Part shown: piece after piece, positions 1 through 7,545 of the stretch
Numbering within the stretch: the first letter of the stretch is position 1
How the letters are laid out: each line of letters starts with the position of its first letter
DNA from: Raineyella sp034933565
Lineage (GTDB): Bacteria; Actinomycetota; Actinomycetes; Propionibacteriales; Propionibacteriaceae
Assembly (NCBI RefSeq): GCF_034933565.1
Contig: NZ_JAYFNG010000058.1
Span: forward strand, 1 to 30,081
Length of the DNA: 30,081 bases
Reading direction: 5' to 3'
Notes under the pieces: generated by a model
Told to the model about the DNA's origin: nothing
What the model saw: the letters and a program-made list of their open reading frames with translations, nothing else
Database searches by the model: none
Made by a program: the position numbers and the translations under genes

Positions 1-151
1 GGGCCCACGCCTGTCCCCTCCCCGTCCGACCCGCTCGCCGACCCGTCCGGTGACTGTGCAGTGCCGGTGGACGCAGGGTCGTGGGACGCAGGAGTGTGAC
101 CGCTCCTGGGACGGGCCGGCGGGGGCGTACGGGGAGGGGAAGCCGGCAGCC

Positions 152-1246
152 TCAGGGGGCCGGGATCAGGATGTCCCGCACCAGGGCGTCGAGATCGGCG
201 TCCGCGGCGAGGAACTGGCGCAGCGTCTTGCGGGTGGGCCCGAACTCGTCGAACTCGGCCGGCGTCATGCCGTCGACCTCATAGGCGCGGACGAACTCCG
301 GCACCCGCCGCAGCTGCTCGAGGTAGTGCGGGTCGACCGGGACGTCCATCCGGGGCACGACCCGGTAGTCCGACGCGTTGATCAGGGCCTGCCACTTGAA
401 CGGCGGGGAGACCACCACGTCGCCACCGACGAACTCGGCCCAGTGGTGCACGTTGCGGAAGGCCGCGGACAGCAGCCGGGCGCGGTACCCACGGTCCTGG
501 AAGATCCGGTAGGCGTGCTTGAAGGCGGCCACACCGGCCCACTCCAGCGCGGACGGGTCGAGGAAGATCTTGTCGCGGGCGACCACCTGCTTGATCCAGT
601 CGTCCAGCCGGCCGACCATGATGGTCACCACCGGGCCCATGGCGGAGGTGTCGTGGCCCTCGGCCTCGCGTGCGGCCAGGCCGCGCTCGATCGCCGCCGC
701 GGCGGTCACGGCCTGGGCGACCGAGAAGGACACGGTCACGTTGACCGAGACGCCACGGCGGGTGGCCTCCTCGATCGCCGCGATGCCGACCTGCGTCGCC
801 GGGATCTTCACCACGATGTTCGGCGCGAGCTCGCTGAACTCCACTGCCTGGGCGACGATCGCGTCGGCGTCGCGGGCCAGGCGCGGGTCGGTCTGCACCG
901 ACAGACGGCCGTTGCGGCCGTGGTGTTCGACGAAGATGGGCTCCAGCAGTTGGGCTGCCTCGACCGACATGTCCTTGACCGCCTGCCAGCCGATCGTCGA
1001 CTCCCCCCAGGTGGGGTGGGCCGCCGCGATGGCGCGGATCCGGTCGTTCCACACCTCGGGGTGCCGGGAGATCGTGGTGTAGGCGATCACCGGGTTGCAG
1101 GTGGCTCCCACGCCGCCGAACGCGATGGACCTGCGCAGCTCGTCCAGGTCGGACGAGTCGTTCCACAGTGCGGTCGGGGTGGTCTGTGCGGCCTCCAACA
1201 GTGGGCCTGCTACGAGCGTCGTGTCGAGGTACGCCGTGTCATTCAT
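152..1246 (-). CDS. Transaldolase-family protein (TAL/FSA fold)
   Basis: The 364-aa product is a class I aldolase-fold enzyme of the transaldolase family, expected to transfer a dihydroxyacetone unit between sugar phosphates in the cytosolic pentose phosphate pathway. The substrate-loop segment GATCNPVIAY (about residues 48-56) corresponds to the family's SNP motif, and NIVVKIPAT places the Schiff-base lysine at K147. NVTVSFS (about 169-175) is another conserved strand. The start is taken at ATG 1246, where GGAG lies 10 nt upstream; an in-frame extension to 1354 crosses the AT-rich promoter region and has no family similarity. It reads in the same direction as ramB, 213 bp downstream, but has its own candidate promoter. 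A neighbouring regulator of acetate metabolism suggests a role in central carbon flux. The precise subtype (classical transaldolase or a transaldolase-like paralogue) is not resolved. Confidence 0.88.
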   Translation of the reverse strand: MNDTAYLDTTLVAGPLLEAAQTTPTALWNDSSDLDELRRSIAFGGVGATCNPVIAYTTISRHPEVWNDRIRAIAAAHPTWGESTIGWQAVKDMSVEAAQLLEPIFVEHHGRNGRLSVQTDPRLARDADAIVAQAVEFSELAPNIVVKIPATQVGIAAIEEATRRGVSVNVTVSFSVAQAVTAAAAIERGLAAREAEGHDTSAMGPVVTIMVGRLDDWIKQVVARDKIFLDPSALEWAGVAAFKHAYRIFQDRGYRARLLSAAFRNVHHWAEFVGGDVVVSPPFKWQALINASDYRVVPRMDVPVDPHYLEQLRRVPEFVRAYEVDGMTPAEFDEFGPTRKTLRQFLAADADLDALVRDILIPAP

Positions 1247-1313
1247 GGACCTGAAGCTCCTGGGTCGGTGGCGTGGGTGGCGCCGATGCCGCCCAGCTGA
1301 TGGCCACGAGACA

Positions 1314-1342
1314 AATAAACACCAATGACAGTACGAAGTCAA
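1314..1342 (-). promoter_or_regulatory. Candidate promoter of the transaldolase gene
   Basis: On the minus strand TTGACT (1337-1342) is followed after 17 nt by TTTATT (1314-1319), in an AT-rich patch that stands out in this very GC-rich region and lies 68 bp before the ATG. The -35 is a good match and the -10 only moderate. Confidence 0.45.
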
Positions 1343-1360
1343 ATATTTGTTCATACAAAT
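1340..1360. promoter_or_regulatory. Overlapping palindromes, candidate operator
   Basis: CAAATATTTG (1340-1349) is a perfect 10-bp palindrome. It overlaps ATTTGT-tcat-ACAAAT (1345-1360), an inverted repeat with 6-bp arms. Both overlap the -35 region of the candidate transaldolase promoter, a typical operator position. The binding protein is unknown. Confidence 0.4.
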
Positions 1361-1459
1361 GGGGTGTGTGTCCCGGTATCGTCGGCTCCCTCCCCCGGCC
1401 TGTCGCCTCGGCCCGTCACCTCGGGCTGTCCGACGGCGAGGCTCGGGGTGGTGGTGGCC

Positions 1460-2944
1460 TCAGGAGTCCGCCGGTCCCGACCGCGCGTCGAGGAACTGGT
1501 AGACCTCCACGTCGTCGACGCCCGGGAAGGTACCCGGCGGCAGGGCGGCGAGCAGGTGCGCGTGTGTCCGGGCGCTCGGCCAGGCGTACGTCCCCCAGCG
1601 CTGGGTCAGTGCCGAGGACGGCCGGCGGCAACAGGTCACGTCGGGGCAGCGGGAGACCGAATGTTCCTTCGTGTCGCGGCCGCGGAACCACTTGGAGTCC
1701 CGGTACGGCACGCCGAGACTGGTCGAATAGGCGCCACCCGCACCGGTCCGGTCGACCCGGGCGGTGCACCAGTAGGTGCCGTCGGGGGTGTCGGTGTACT
1801 GGTCGAACGCGTTGAACTTGTCCGGTACGTCGAAGACCTGTCGTGAGGTCCAGAAGCGGCACACCAGCTGGCCCTCGATCGCACCCAGGTTGTCCTTGGG
1901 GAAGGTCACCCCGTCGTTCTCGTACGCCTTGTAGATGGTGCCGGATTCATGCACCCGTTGGAAGTGCACCTGGATGCCGAGGTGGCGGGTGGCGAAGTTC
2001 GTGAACCGGTGACAGGCGGCCTCGTAGCTGACCGCGAAGGCGTCGCGCAGGTCCTCGGCCGCCAGCTCGCGGCGGCCCTTGGCCTCCTGGAGGAACTGCA
2101 CCGCCGGCTCCTCGGGCATCATCAGGGCGGCGGCGAAGTAGTTCGTCTCCACCCGCTGGCGCAGGAACTCGCCGTAGTCGGTCGGCGGCGTGTGGCCGAG
2201 GATGTGGTGACCCAGCGCCTGCAGCAGCACCGACTTGGGGTCGTGGTCGCCGATGCCCGCGGTGGGCAGATAGATCCGCATGTTCCTCAGGTCGGTGACC
2301 GAGCGGGTCGAGTGCGGCAGGTCGTCGGCATGGTGCAGCCGGAAGCCGAGGTGTGCGGTGATCTCGCCGATCAGGTGCTGCGACAGCGGTCCGGAGACAT
2401 AGCCGACCCGCTTCAGCAGCTTCGCCGCCTCCGCCTCCAGTTCGCCGTAGTAGTTGTCCCGGGCCCGCATCTCGTCGCGGAGCTGGGAGTTGGCGCGGCG
2501 GGCCTCCTCCGGTGTGGCGACCCGTTCGGCGGCGTCGCGGGCCAGCTCCCGGTGCAGACCGACAAGAGCCTCCAGGACGTCCATCGACATCCGCGGGGAG
2601 ATCCGCACCTGAGGGAGCCCGCGGGAAAGGGCCAGTGAGGAGCGCATGTAGTGCTCGAGCTCGATCTCCAACTGGGCGCGTCGGCTCGGCACCGGGGCGG
2701 TGAGGTCCTCCAGCGTCGCGTCGTACACCCGGGCGATCCGCTGCAGCTGGGACAGCTTCGCCTCACGTTTGCCGTTCTCCAGCAGGGACAGCTGCGAGGA
2801 GGCGACGCCGGAGCGCTCGGCGACCTGTGCCAGGGTCAGGTTGCGCTCCTTGCGCAGGTGGCGCAGCCGCCGACCCAGGGAAAAGGGATCGAAAGGCTCC
2901 TCCCGGGCATCGGAGGCCGAGGGTCCATCGTCGTTGACAACCAC
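1460..2944 (-). CDS. ramB: RamB-type regulator (XRE HTH plus IrrE/ImmA-like domain)
   Basis: The 494-aa protein has an XRE-type helix-turn-helix at residues 24-80 (LAQVAERSGVASSQLSLLENGKR region). A middle/C-terminal IrrE/ImmA (M78)-like domain carries LGHHILGH (244-251), where the HExxH glutamate position is not Glu, and a Cys-containing segment (CPDVTCC) lies in the last 70 residues. This is the architecture of RamB of Corynebacterium and Mycobacterium, which controls acetate and glyoxylate-shunt genes in response to carbon source. The size is close to known RamB (about 475 aa). It is divergent from aceA, its classical target. The start is GTG 2944; no Shine-Dalgarno is visible, but TATCGT ends 7 nt upstream on the minus strand, so the transcript may be leaderless. 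Binding to the shared intergenic region is inferred from family knowledge. Confidence 0.9.
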   Translation of the reverse strand: MVVNDDGPSASDAREEPFDPFSLGRRLRHLRKERNLTLAQVAERSGVASSQLSLLENGKREAKLSQLQRIARVYDATLEDLTAPVPSRRAQLEIELEHYMRSSLALSRGLPQVRISPRMSMDVLEALVGLHRELARDAAERVATPEEARRANSQLRDEMRARDNYYGELEAEAAKLLKRVGYVSGPLSQHLIGEITAHLGFRLHHADDLPHSTRSVTDLRNMRIYLPTAGIGDHDPKSVLLQALGHHILGHTPPTDYGEFLRQRVETNYFAAALMMPEEPAVQFLQEAKGRRELAAEDLRDAFAVSYEAACHRFTNFATRHLGIQVHFQRVHESGTIYKAYENDGVTFPKDNLGAIEGQLVCRFWTSRQVFDVPDKFNAFDQYTDTPDGTYWCTARVDRTGAGGAYSTSLGVPYRDSKWFRGRDTKEHSVSRCPDVTCCRRPSSALTQRWGTYAWPSARTHAHLLAALPPGTFPGVDDVEVYQFLDARSGPADS

Positions 2945-3077
2945 AGAGTTGACGATACCGGAAGTTCTGCATTTCTTTCCAGGAAATCCTCTGGAAGAGT
3001 GTGGTGCAGATCACGCAAGGTGGAGCCACCAGGGCGCGCAGCAAGGACGCCGGCCCGAGGACCCGAAGGACATCGCC
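2945..3077. promoter_or_regulatory. Divergent ramB-aceA control region
   Basis: This 133-bp spacer holds, on the minus strand, a -10-like TATCGT (2952-2957) placed for a leaderless ramB mRNA, and on the plus strand TTGACG (2949-2954) as a possible aceA -35. Between the genes is TTTCC-a-GGAAA (2976-2986), a palindrome able to serve both promoters. A CRP/GlxR-like 16-mer, TGTGG-tgcaga-TCACG (3000-3015), matches 8 of 10 consensus arm positions. GAAGGA (3065-3070) is the aceA ribosome binding site. RamB and GlxR control of aceA is known in corynebacteria; use of these exact sites is inferred. Confidence 0.5.
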
Positions 3078-4349
3078 ATGAGCTCCACCTCTGCCGAACT
3101 CATCCAGTACGACTGGAAGACCAACCCCCGCTGGGCGAACGTCAAGCGTGACTACACCGCCCAGGACGTCGTCCGGCTCCGTGGCACCGTGCAGGAGGAG
3201 CACACCCTCGCCCGCCGCGGCGCGGAGCGTCTCTGGGAGAAGCTGCACACCGAGGACTACCTCAATGCGCTCGGCGCCCTGACCGGCAACCAGGCGGTCC
3301 AGCAGGTCAAGGCCGGCCTCAAGGCCATCTACCTCTCCGGCTGGCAGGTCGCGGCCGACGCCAATCTCTCCGGCCACACCTACCCCGACCAGTCGCTCTA
3401 CCCGGCCAACTCGGTCCCGCAGGTCGTCCGCCGGATCAACAACGCCCTGCTGCGCGCCGACCAGATCGAGCACTCCGAGGGCATCCGTACGGTCGAGGAC
3501 TGGCTGGTCCCGATCGTCGCCGACGCCGAGGCCGGCTTCGGCGGCCCCCTCAACGCGTACGAGCTGATGAAGGCGATGATCGCCGCGGGTGCCTCCGGCG
3601 TCCACTGGGAGGACCAGCTGGCCTCGGAGAAGAAGTGCGGCCACCTGGGCGGCAAGGTCCTGGTGCCGACCAAGCAGCATGAGCGCACCCTCAACGCCGC
3701 CCGGCTGGCGGCCGACGTCGCCGACGTCCCGTCGGTGATCATCGCCCGCACCGACGCCGAGGCGGCCACCCTGATCACCTCCGATGTGGACGAGCGCGAC
3801 CAGGAGTTCCTCACCGGGGAGCGCACCGCCGAGGGCTTCTACAAGGTCCGCAACGGCCTCGACTCCTGCATCGCCCGCGGCAAGGCGTACGCCGCGTACG
3901 CCGACCTGCTGTGGATGGAGACCGGCACCCCGGACCTGGCGGTGGCCCGGAAGTTCGCCGAGGCGATCAAGGCCGAGCACCCCGACCAGCTGCTGGCCTA
4001 CAACTGCTCGCCGTCGTTCAACTGGAAGAAGCACCTCGACGACGTCACGATCGCGAAGTTCCAGCGCGAGCTGGGCGCGATGGGCTTCAAGTTCCAGTTC
4101 ATCACCCTGGCCGGCTTCCACGCCCTCAACCACTCGATGTTCGACCTGGCCCATGGCTACGCCCGCGAGGGCATGACCGCCTACGTCGAGCTGCAGGAGC
4201 GCGAGTTCGCCGCCGAGGAGCGCGGCTACACCGCCACCAAGCACCAGCGCGAGGTCGGCACCGGCTACTTCGACGACATCGCCACGGTGGTCAACCCCGA
4301 CAGCTCCACCACGGCGCTGAAGGACTCCACCGAGACCGCCCAGTTCTGA
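3078..4349 (+). CDS. aceA: Isocitrate lyase
   Basis: The 423-aa cytosolic enzyme splits isocitrate into succinate and glyoxylate, the first step of the glyoxylate shunt that allows growth on acetate or fatty acids. The catalytic signature KKCGH is at residues 185-189, with the active-site cysteine C187. Other conserved blocks are SGWQVAADANLSGHTYPDQS, WLVPIVADAEAGFGG, GVHWEDQLASEKK, IIARTDAEAA and the C-terminal YNCSPSFNW. The length matches the short actinobacterial ICL1 form. The start at 3078 is chosen because GAAGGA lies 7 nt upstream and the protein begins as in the family; the open frame upstream runs antisense through ramB. It is followed 39 bp later by glcB, very probably in one operon. 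Confidence 0.97.
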   Translation: MSSTSAELIQYDWKTNPRWANVKRDYTAQDVVRLRGTVQEEHTLARRGAERLWEKLHTEDYLNALGALTGNQAVQQVKAGLKAIYLSGWQVAADANLSGHTYPDQSLYPANSVPQVVRRINNALLRADQIEHSEGIRTVEDWLVPIVADAEAGFGGPLNAYELMKAMIAAGASGVHWEDQLASEKKCGHLGGKVLVPTKQHERTLNAARLAADVADVPSVIIARTDAEAATLITSDVDERDQEFLTGERTAEGFYKVRNGLDSCIARGKAYAAYADLLWMETGTPDLAVARKFAEAIKAEHPDQLLAYNCSPSFNWKKHLDDVTIAKFQRELGAMGFKFQFITLAGFHALNHSMFDLAHGYAREGMTAYVELQEREFAAEERGYTATKHQREVGTGYFDDIATVVNPDSSTTALKDSTETAQF

Positions 4350-4388
4350 TCCCCACCACACCCGCAGAGAAGCAGAGAGGAGACCGCC

Positions 4389-6674
4389 ATGACGACCTCG
4401 ACCGTGCACACATCGACCGGCGCGACATCGGACACCACGAAGGGCATGACGACCGCGACAGGATCCCCGGCCGGGGTCGCCGACGACACCCATGAGCCGA
4501 TCGGTGACCTGCTGGTCGACCGCCGGCTCGTCGAGTTCCTGGACCGTGAGGCGCTGCCGGGCGCCGGGGTCGACCCGGCGCGGTTCTGGGACGGTTTCGT
4601 GCGGGTGTTCCGCGGGTTCACCGGCCGCAACCGGGCCCTGCTGGCCGAGCGTGACCGGCTGCAGACCACGCTCGACCAGTACCACCGGGAGCACCCGGGC
4701 ACCCCCGACCCGGCCGACTACCAGGCCTTCCTGCGCCGGATCGGCTACCTCCTCGACGAACCGGCGGGGGTCCGGGCCAGGACCCGCAACGTCGACACCG
4801 AGATCGCCCAGGTGGCCGGCCCGCAGCTGGTCGTGCCGGTGATGAACCGCCGGTTCGCGATCAACGCGGCCAACGCCCGGTGGGGGTCGCTGTACGACGC
4901 CCTCTACGGCACCGACGCCATCAGCGAGGCCGACGGCGCCACCCGCGGGCCGGGCTACAACCCGCTCCGCGGCCAGCGGGTGATCGCCTGGGCCCGGGCC
5001 TTCCTGGACCGGGCCGTCCCGCTCACCTCGGGCTCGCACGCCGATGTGGTCGAGTACCGGGCCGGGCAGCGGCTCCGGGCGACGCTGCGCTCCGGGGAGA
5101 TCGTCGGCCCGGTGGACGAGGACGCCTTCGCCGGGTTCACCGGGGCCCCGGGGGCGCCGAAGAGCATCCTGTTGCGCCACCACGGGCTGCACATCGACAT
5201 CCGGTTCGACTTCGACAGCCCGATCGGCCGGGCGGACCGGGCCCACATCAGCGACATCGTCCTGGAGGCCGCGATCACCGCGATCATGGACTTCGAGGAC
5301 TCGGTGGCGGCGGTCGACGGCCCGGACAAGGTCGTCGGCTACCGCAACTGGCTGGGACTCAACGACGGCTCGGCCGCCGAGGTGATGGAGAAGGGCGGGC
5401 GGACGTTCACCCGTACCCTCGCGGCGGACCCGACCTGGTCGGCGCCGGACGGTTCGGAGGTCCGCCTGCCCGGGCGCTCGCTGATGCTGTGCCGCAACGT
5501 CGGGCACCTGATGACCACGCCGGCGGTGCTCGACGAGCACGGCGAGGAGCTGCCCGAGGGCATCCTCGACGCGCTGGTGACCAGCCTGTGCGCGATGCCG
5601 GGCCTGGAGCCCACCAACCAGCGGGCGAACTCGCGGGCCGGCTCGATCTACATCGTGAAGCCCAAGCAGCACGGCCCGGCCGAGGTGGCGTTCACCTCGG
5701 ATCTGTTCGCCGCCGTCGAGGACGTCCTCGGACTGGAGCGCAACACCATCAAGATGGGGATCATGGACGAGGAGCGCCGTACGACGGTGAACCTGATGGC
5801 GTGCATCGAGCAGGCCGCCGACCGGATCATCTTCATCAACACCGGGTTCCTGGACCGTACGGGCGACGAGATCCACACATCGATGGCCGCCGGAGCGATG
5901 ATCCGCAAGGCGGAGATGAAGTCGGCCACCTGGATGACGAACTACGAGGACTGGAACGTCGATGTCGGCCTGGCCTGCGGCCTGCCGGGCCGGGCCCAGA
6001 TCGGCAAGGGCATGTGGGCGATGACCGAGCTGATGGCCGACATGCTCGCCACGAAGATCGCCCATCCTGCGGCCGGTGCGAACACCGCCTGGGTGCCCTC
6101 GCCGACCGGCGCGACCCTGCATGTCACCCACTATCACGATGTGAACGTGTGGGAGCGTCAGGCCGACATCCTGCAGCAGGGCCGGCGCGCCACGCTGGCG
6201 GGGCTGCTGGACATCCCGCTCGCCCCGAGCACCGACTGGACGGCGGAGGAGAAGCGCCGGGAGGTGGAGAACTCCTGCCAGTCGATCCTCGGCTACGTGG
6301 TGCGCTGGATCGAGCAGGGTGTGGGCTGCTCCAAGGTGCCCGACATCAACGACGTCGACCTGATGGAGGACCGGGCGACCTGCCGGATCAGCTCGCAGAT
6401 GCTGGCCAACTGGATCCACCACGACGTGGTGTCGGCGGAGTTCGTCGTCGACGCGTTCCGGCGGATGGCGGTGGTCGTGGACCAGCAGAACGCGGCCGAC
6501 CCGGACTACCTGCCGATGACGCCGTCCACCCCCGAGGGATCGTACGAGGACTCGATCGCCTGGTGCGCCGCCCGTGACCTGGCCCTCGAGGGCACCCGGT
6601 CGCCGTCCGGCTACACCGAGCCGATCCTGCATGCGCGGCGTCGGGAGTTCAAGGCCGCCCACGGACTCGTCTGA
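4389..6674 (+). CDS. glcB: Malate synthase G
   Basis: The 761-aa cytosolic enzyme condenses glyoxylate with acetyl-CoA to malate, completing the glyoxylate shunt begun by the aceA product directly upstream. Family blocks seen are NARWGSLYDALYGTDA, DFEDSVAAVDGPDKV, YRNWLGLNDG, SIYIVKPKQHGP, MGIMDEERRTT (metal-binding Glu), NTGFLDRTGDEIHT (metal-binding Asp) and LMEDRATCRISSQ with the likely catalytic base D661. The length is slightly above the usual 720-740 residues because of a Thr/Ser-rich N-terminal extension of about 25-30 residues. ATG 4389 is preferred because GAGAGGAG precedes it; ATG 4446 would remove most of the extension but lacks such a site. A strong hairpin about 90 bp downstream probably ends the operon. 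Confidence 0.97.
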   Translation: MTTSTVHTSTGATSDTTKGMTTATGSPAGVADDTHEPIGDLLVDRRLVEFLDREALPGAGVDPARFWDGFVRVFRGFTGRNRALLAERDRLQTTLDQYHREHPGTPDPADYQAFLRRIGYLLDEPAGVRARTRNVDTEIAQVAGPQLVVPVMNRRFAINAANARWGSLYDALYGTDAISEADGATRGPGYNPLRGQRVIAWARAFLDRAVPLTSGSHADVVEYRAGQRLRATLRSGEIVGPVDEDAFAGFTGAPGAPKSILLRHHGLHIDIRFDFDSPIGRADRAHISDIVLEAAITAIMDFEDSVAAVDGPDKVVGYRNWLGLNDGSAAEVMEKGGRTFTRTLAADPTWSAPDGSEVRLPGRSLMLCRNVGHLMTTPAVLDEHGEELPEGILDALVTSLCAMPGLEPTNQRANSRAGSIYIVKPKQHGPAEVAFTSDLFAAVEDVLGLERNTIKMGIMDEERRTTVNLMACIEQAADRIIFINTGFLDRTGDEIHTSMAAGAMIRKAEMKSATWMTNYEDWNVDVGLACGLPGRAQIGKGMWAMTELMADMLATKIAHPAAGANTAWVPSPTGATLHVTHYHDVNVWERQADILQQGRRATLAGLLDIPLAPSTDWTAEEKRREVENSCQSILGYVVRWIEQGVGCSKVPDINDVDLMEDRATCRISSQMLANWIHHDVVSAEFVVDAFRRMAVVVDQQNAADPDYLPMTPSTPEGSYEDSIAWCAARDLALEGTRSPSGYTEPILHARRREFKAAHGLV

Positions 6675-6764
6675 CGGCCTGATCCGTCCGACGGTCGACC
6701 CGTCCGACGACGGTGGTCCGTCCGACAGCGCTGCCCCAGCTGAGAGCCACCGTCGCAGATGCGC

Positions 6765-6800
6765 GGGAGCCCCGCCGGTCCTCGGACCGGCGGGGCTCCC
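6765..6800 (+). terminator. Perfect 17-bp hairpin, probable aceA-glcB terminator
   Basis: A 17-nt stem (6765-6781) is perfectly complementary to 6784-6800 with a minimal loop, about 90 bp after the glcB stop. No T-run follows, which is common for actinobacterial terminators. Confidence 0.75.
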
Positions 6801-6930
6801 GTGGTTCACGGACCTCACCCCGGGCCGGTCCGCAGCGGCCCGATCCAGGGTCGGAACGGTGTTTTCCGTTGCTCGGCCCTCGGTGACGACAATGGACGTA
6901 CGTGTCGGTGGAGTCGAGTCGTACCGCCGG

Positions 6931-6946
6931 TGTGATCGGTAACACA
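6931..6946. promoter_or_regulatory. CRP/GlxR-like site in the 385-bp glcB-orphan gap
   Basis: The 385-bp gap 6675-7059 holds the terminator above and this site: TGTGATCGGTAACACA, which matches the TGTGA-N6-TCACA consensus at 9 of 10 arm positions. A second inverted repeat, CACAG-tgat-CTGTG (6943-6956), overlaps it. Both lie a little over 100 bp upstream of the 116-aa gene. Nothing else is seen in the gap. Confidence 0.4.
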
Positions 6947-7059
6947 GTGATCTGTGAGAACGGTGTGCCGGGGCGCCGGTCGCTCTGGACGTCGTCCGCT
7001 CCGCCGAGCGACAACCGTCGGCGGCGTACGCCCCGACCGACCCAGAACGGAGGCAACTC

Positions 7060-7410
7060 GTGAACACCGACAAGGGCGTCGATGTGGAAGAGTTCTTCGC
7101 AGGCCTGGCCGCCTCGTCCGACCCGGGCGCCATCGCCGTCTCGACCTCGGTGCTCCTGGAGCATCCGCGCGTCGACGAGTGGCGGATCGGCCCCAGCGGC
7201 GTCGACTGGGACGTCCCGCTCCCCTCGCTCCATCGGGTGGTGCCCCCGACTGCGCTGATCAGGGTCGCCCGGTGGTGGGAGGCCTCCGTGCGTCGGCCGG
7301 CCAGCCGCGGTGACTGGACGATCACCCGGGACTCCTTCGGCAGCTACCTCGTCGAACGGTGCCGCTTCGACCGGCCCCACCCCGGGCAGCGGACCCACCG
7401 GCTGGGCTGA
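7060..7410 (+). CDS. Hypothetical 116-aa protein
   Basis: This is a small soluble protein with no recognised family, signal peptide or membrane segment. It starts with GTG 7060, preceded by ACGGAGG with suitable spacing, which supports real translation. The N-terminal half is acidic (VDVEEFFAGLA) and the C-terminal half is basic and Arg-rich, with two Trp-containing segments (WRIGPSGVDWDVP and RWWEASVRRP). It stands alone between the glyoxylate operon and the convergent dikinase gene and may be controlled by the CRP-like site upstream. No function is proposed. Confidence 0.6.
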   Translation: MNTDKGVDVEEFFAGLAASSDPGAIAVSTSVLLEHPRVDEWRIGPSGVDWDVPLPSLHRVVPPTALIRVARWWEASVRRPASRGDWTITRDSFGSYLVERCRFDRPHPGQRTHRLG

Positions 7411-7502
7411 GGGCCCACCCGCTCGGTCGCGCCCCCGGCACCGCCCGGCCACGGAGGATGTGGACGTACATCAGAGGGACCGCAGGTGCCCCGTTGGCTC
7501 AG

Positions 7503-7538
7503 CGAACCTGCGGGTGCCTCCGAACCTGCAGGTGCCTC
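7503..7538. repeat. Two tandem copies of an 18-bp unit
   Basis: CGAACCTGCGGGTGCCTC (7503-7520) is followed at once by a copy differing at one base (7521-7538). It lies between the convergent stop codons of the 116-aa gene and the dikinase gene. A third partial copy (GCAGGTGCCCC) lies just upstream. Confidence 0.7.
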
Positions 7539-7545
7539 CGTGGAC

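Noticed and set aside
2763..7325. Very long minus-strand open frame (about 1520 codons) opposite aceA and glcB
   Set aside because: It is antisense to two unmistakable genes, rich in Gly/Arg/Val/Asp as expected for the complement of high-GC codons, and shows no domain. Similar long shadows at 50-1300, 7486-8940 and 16208-18130 were also dropped.
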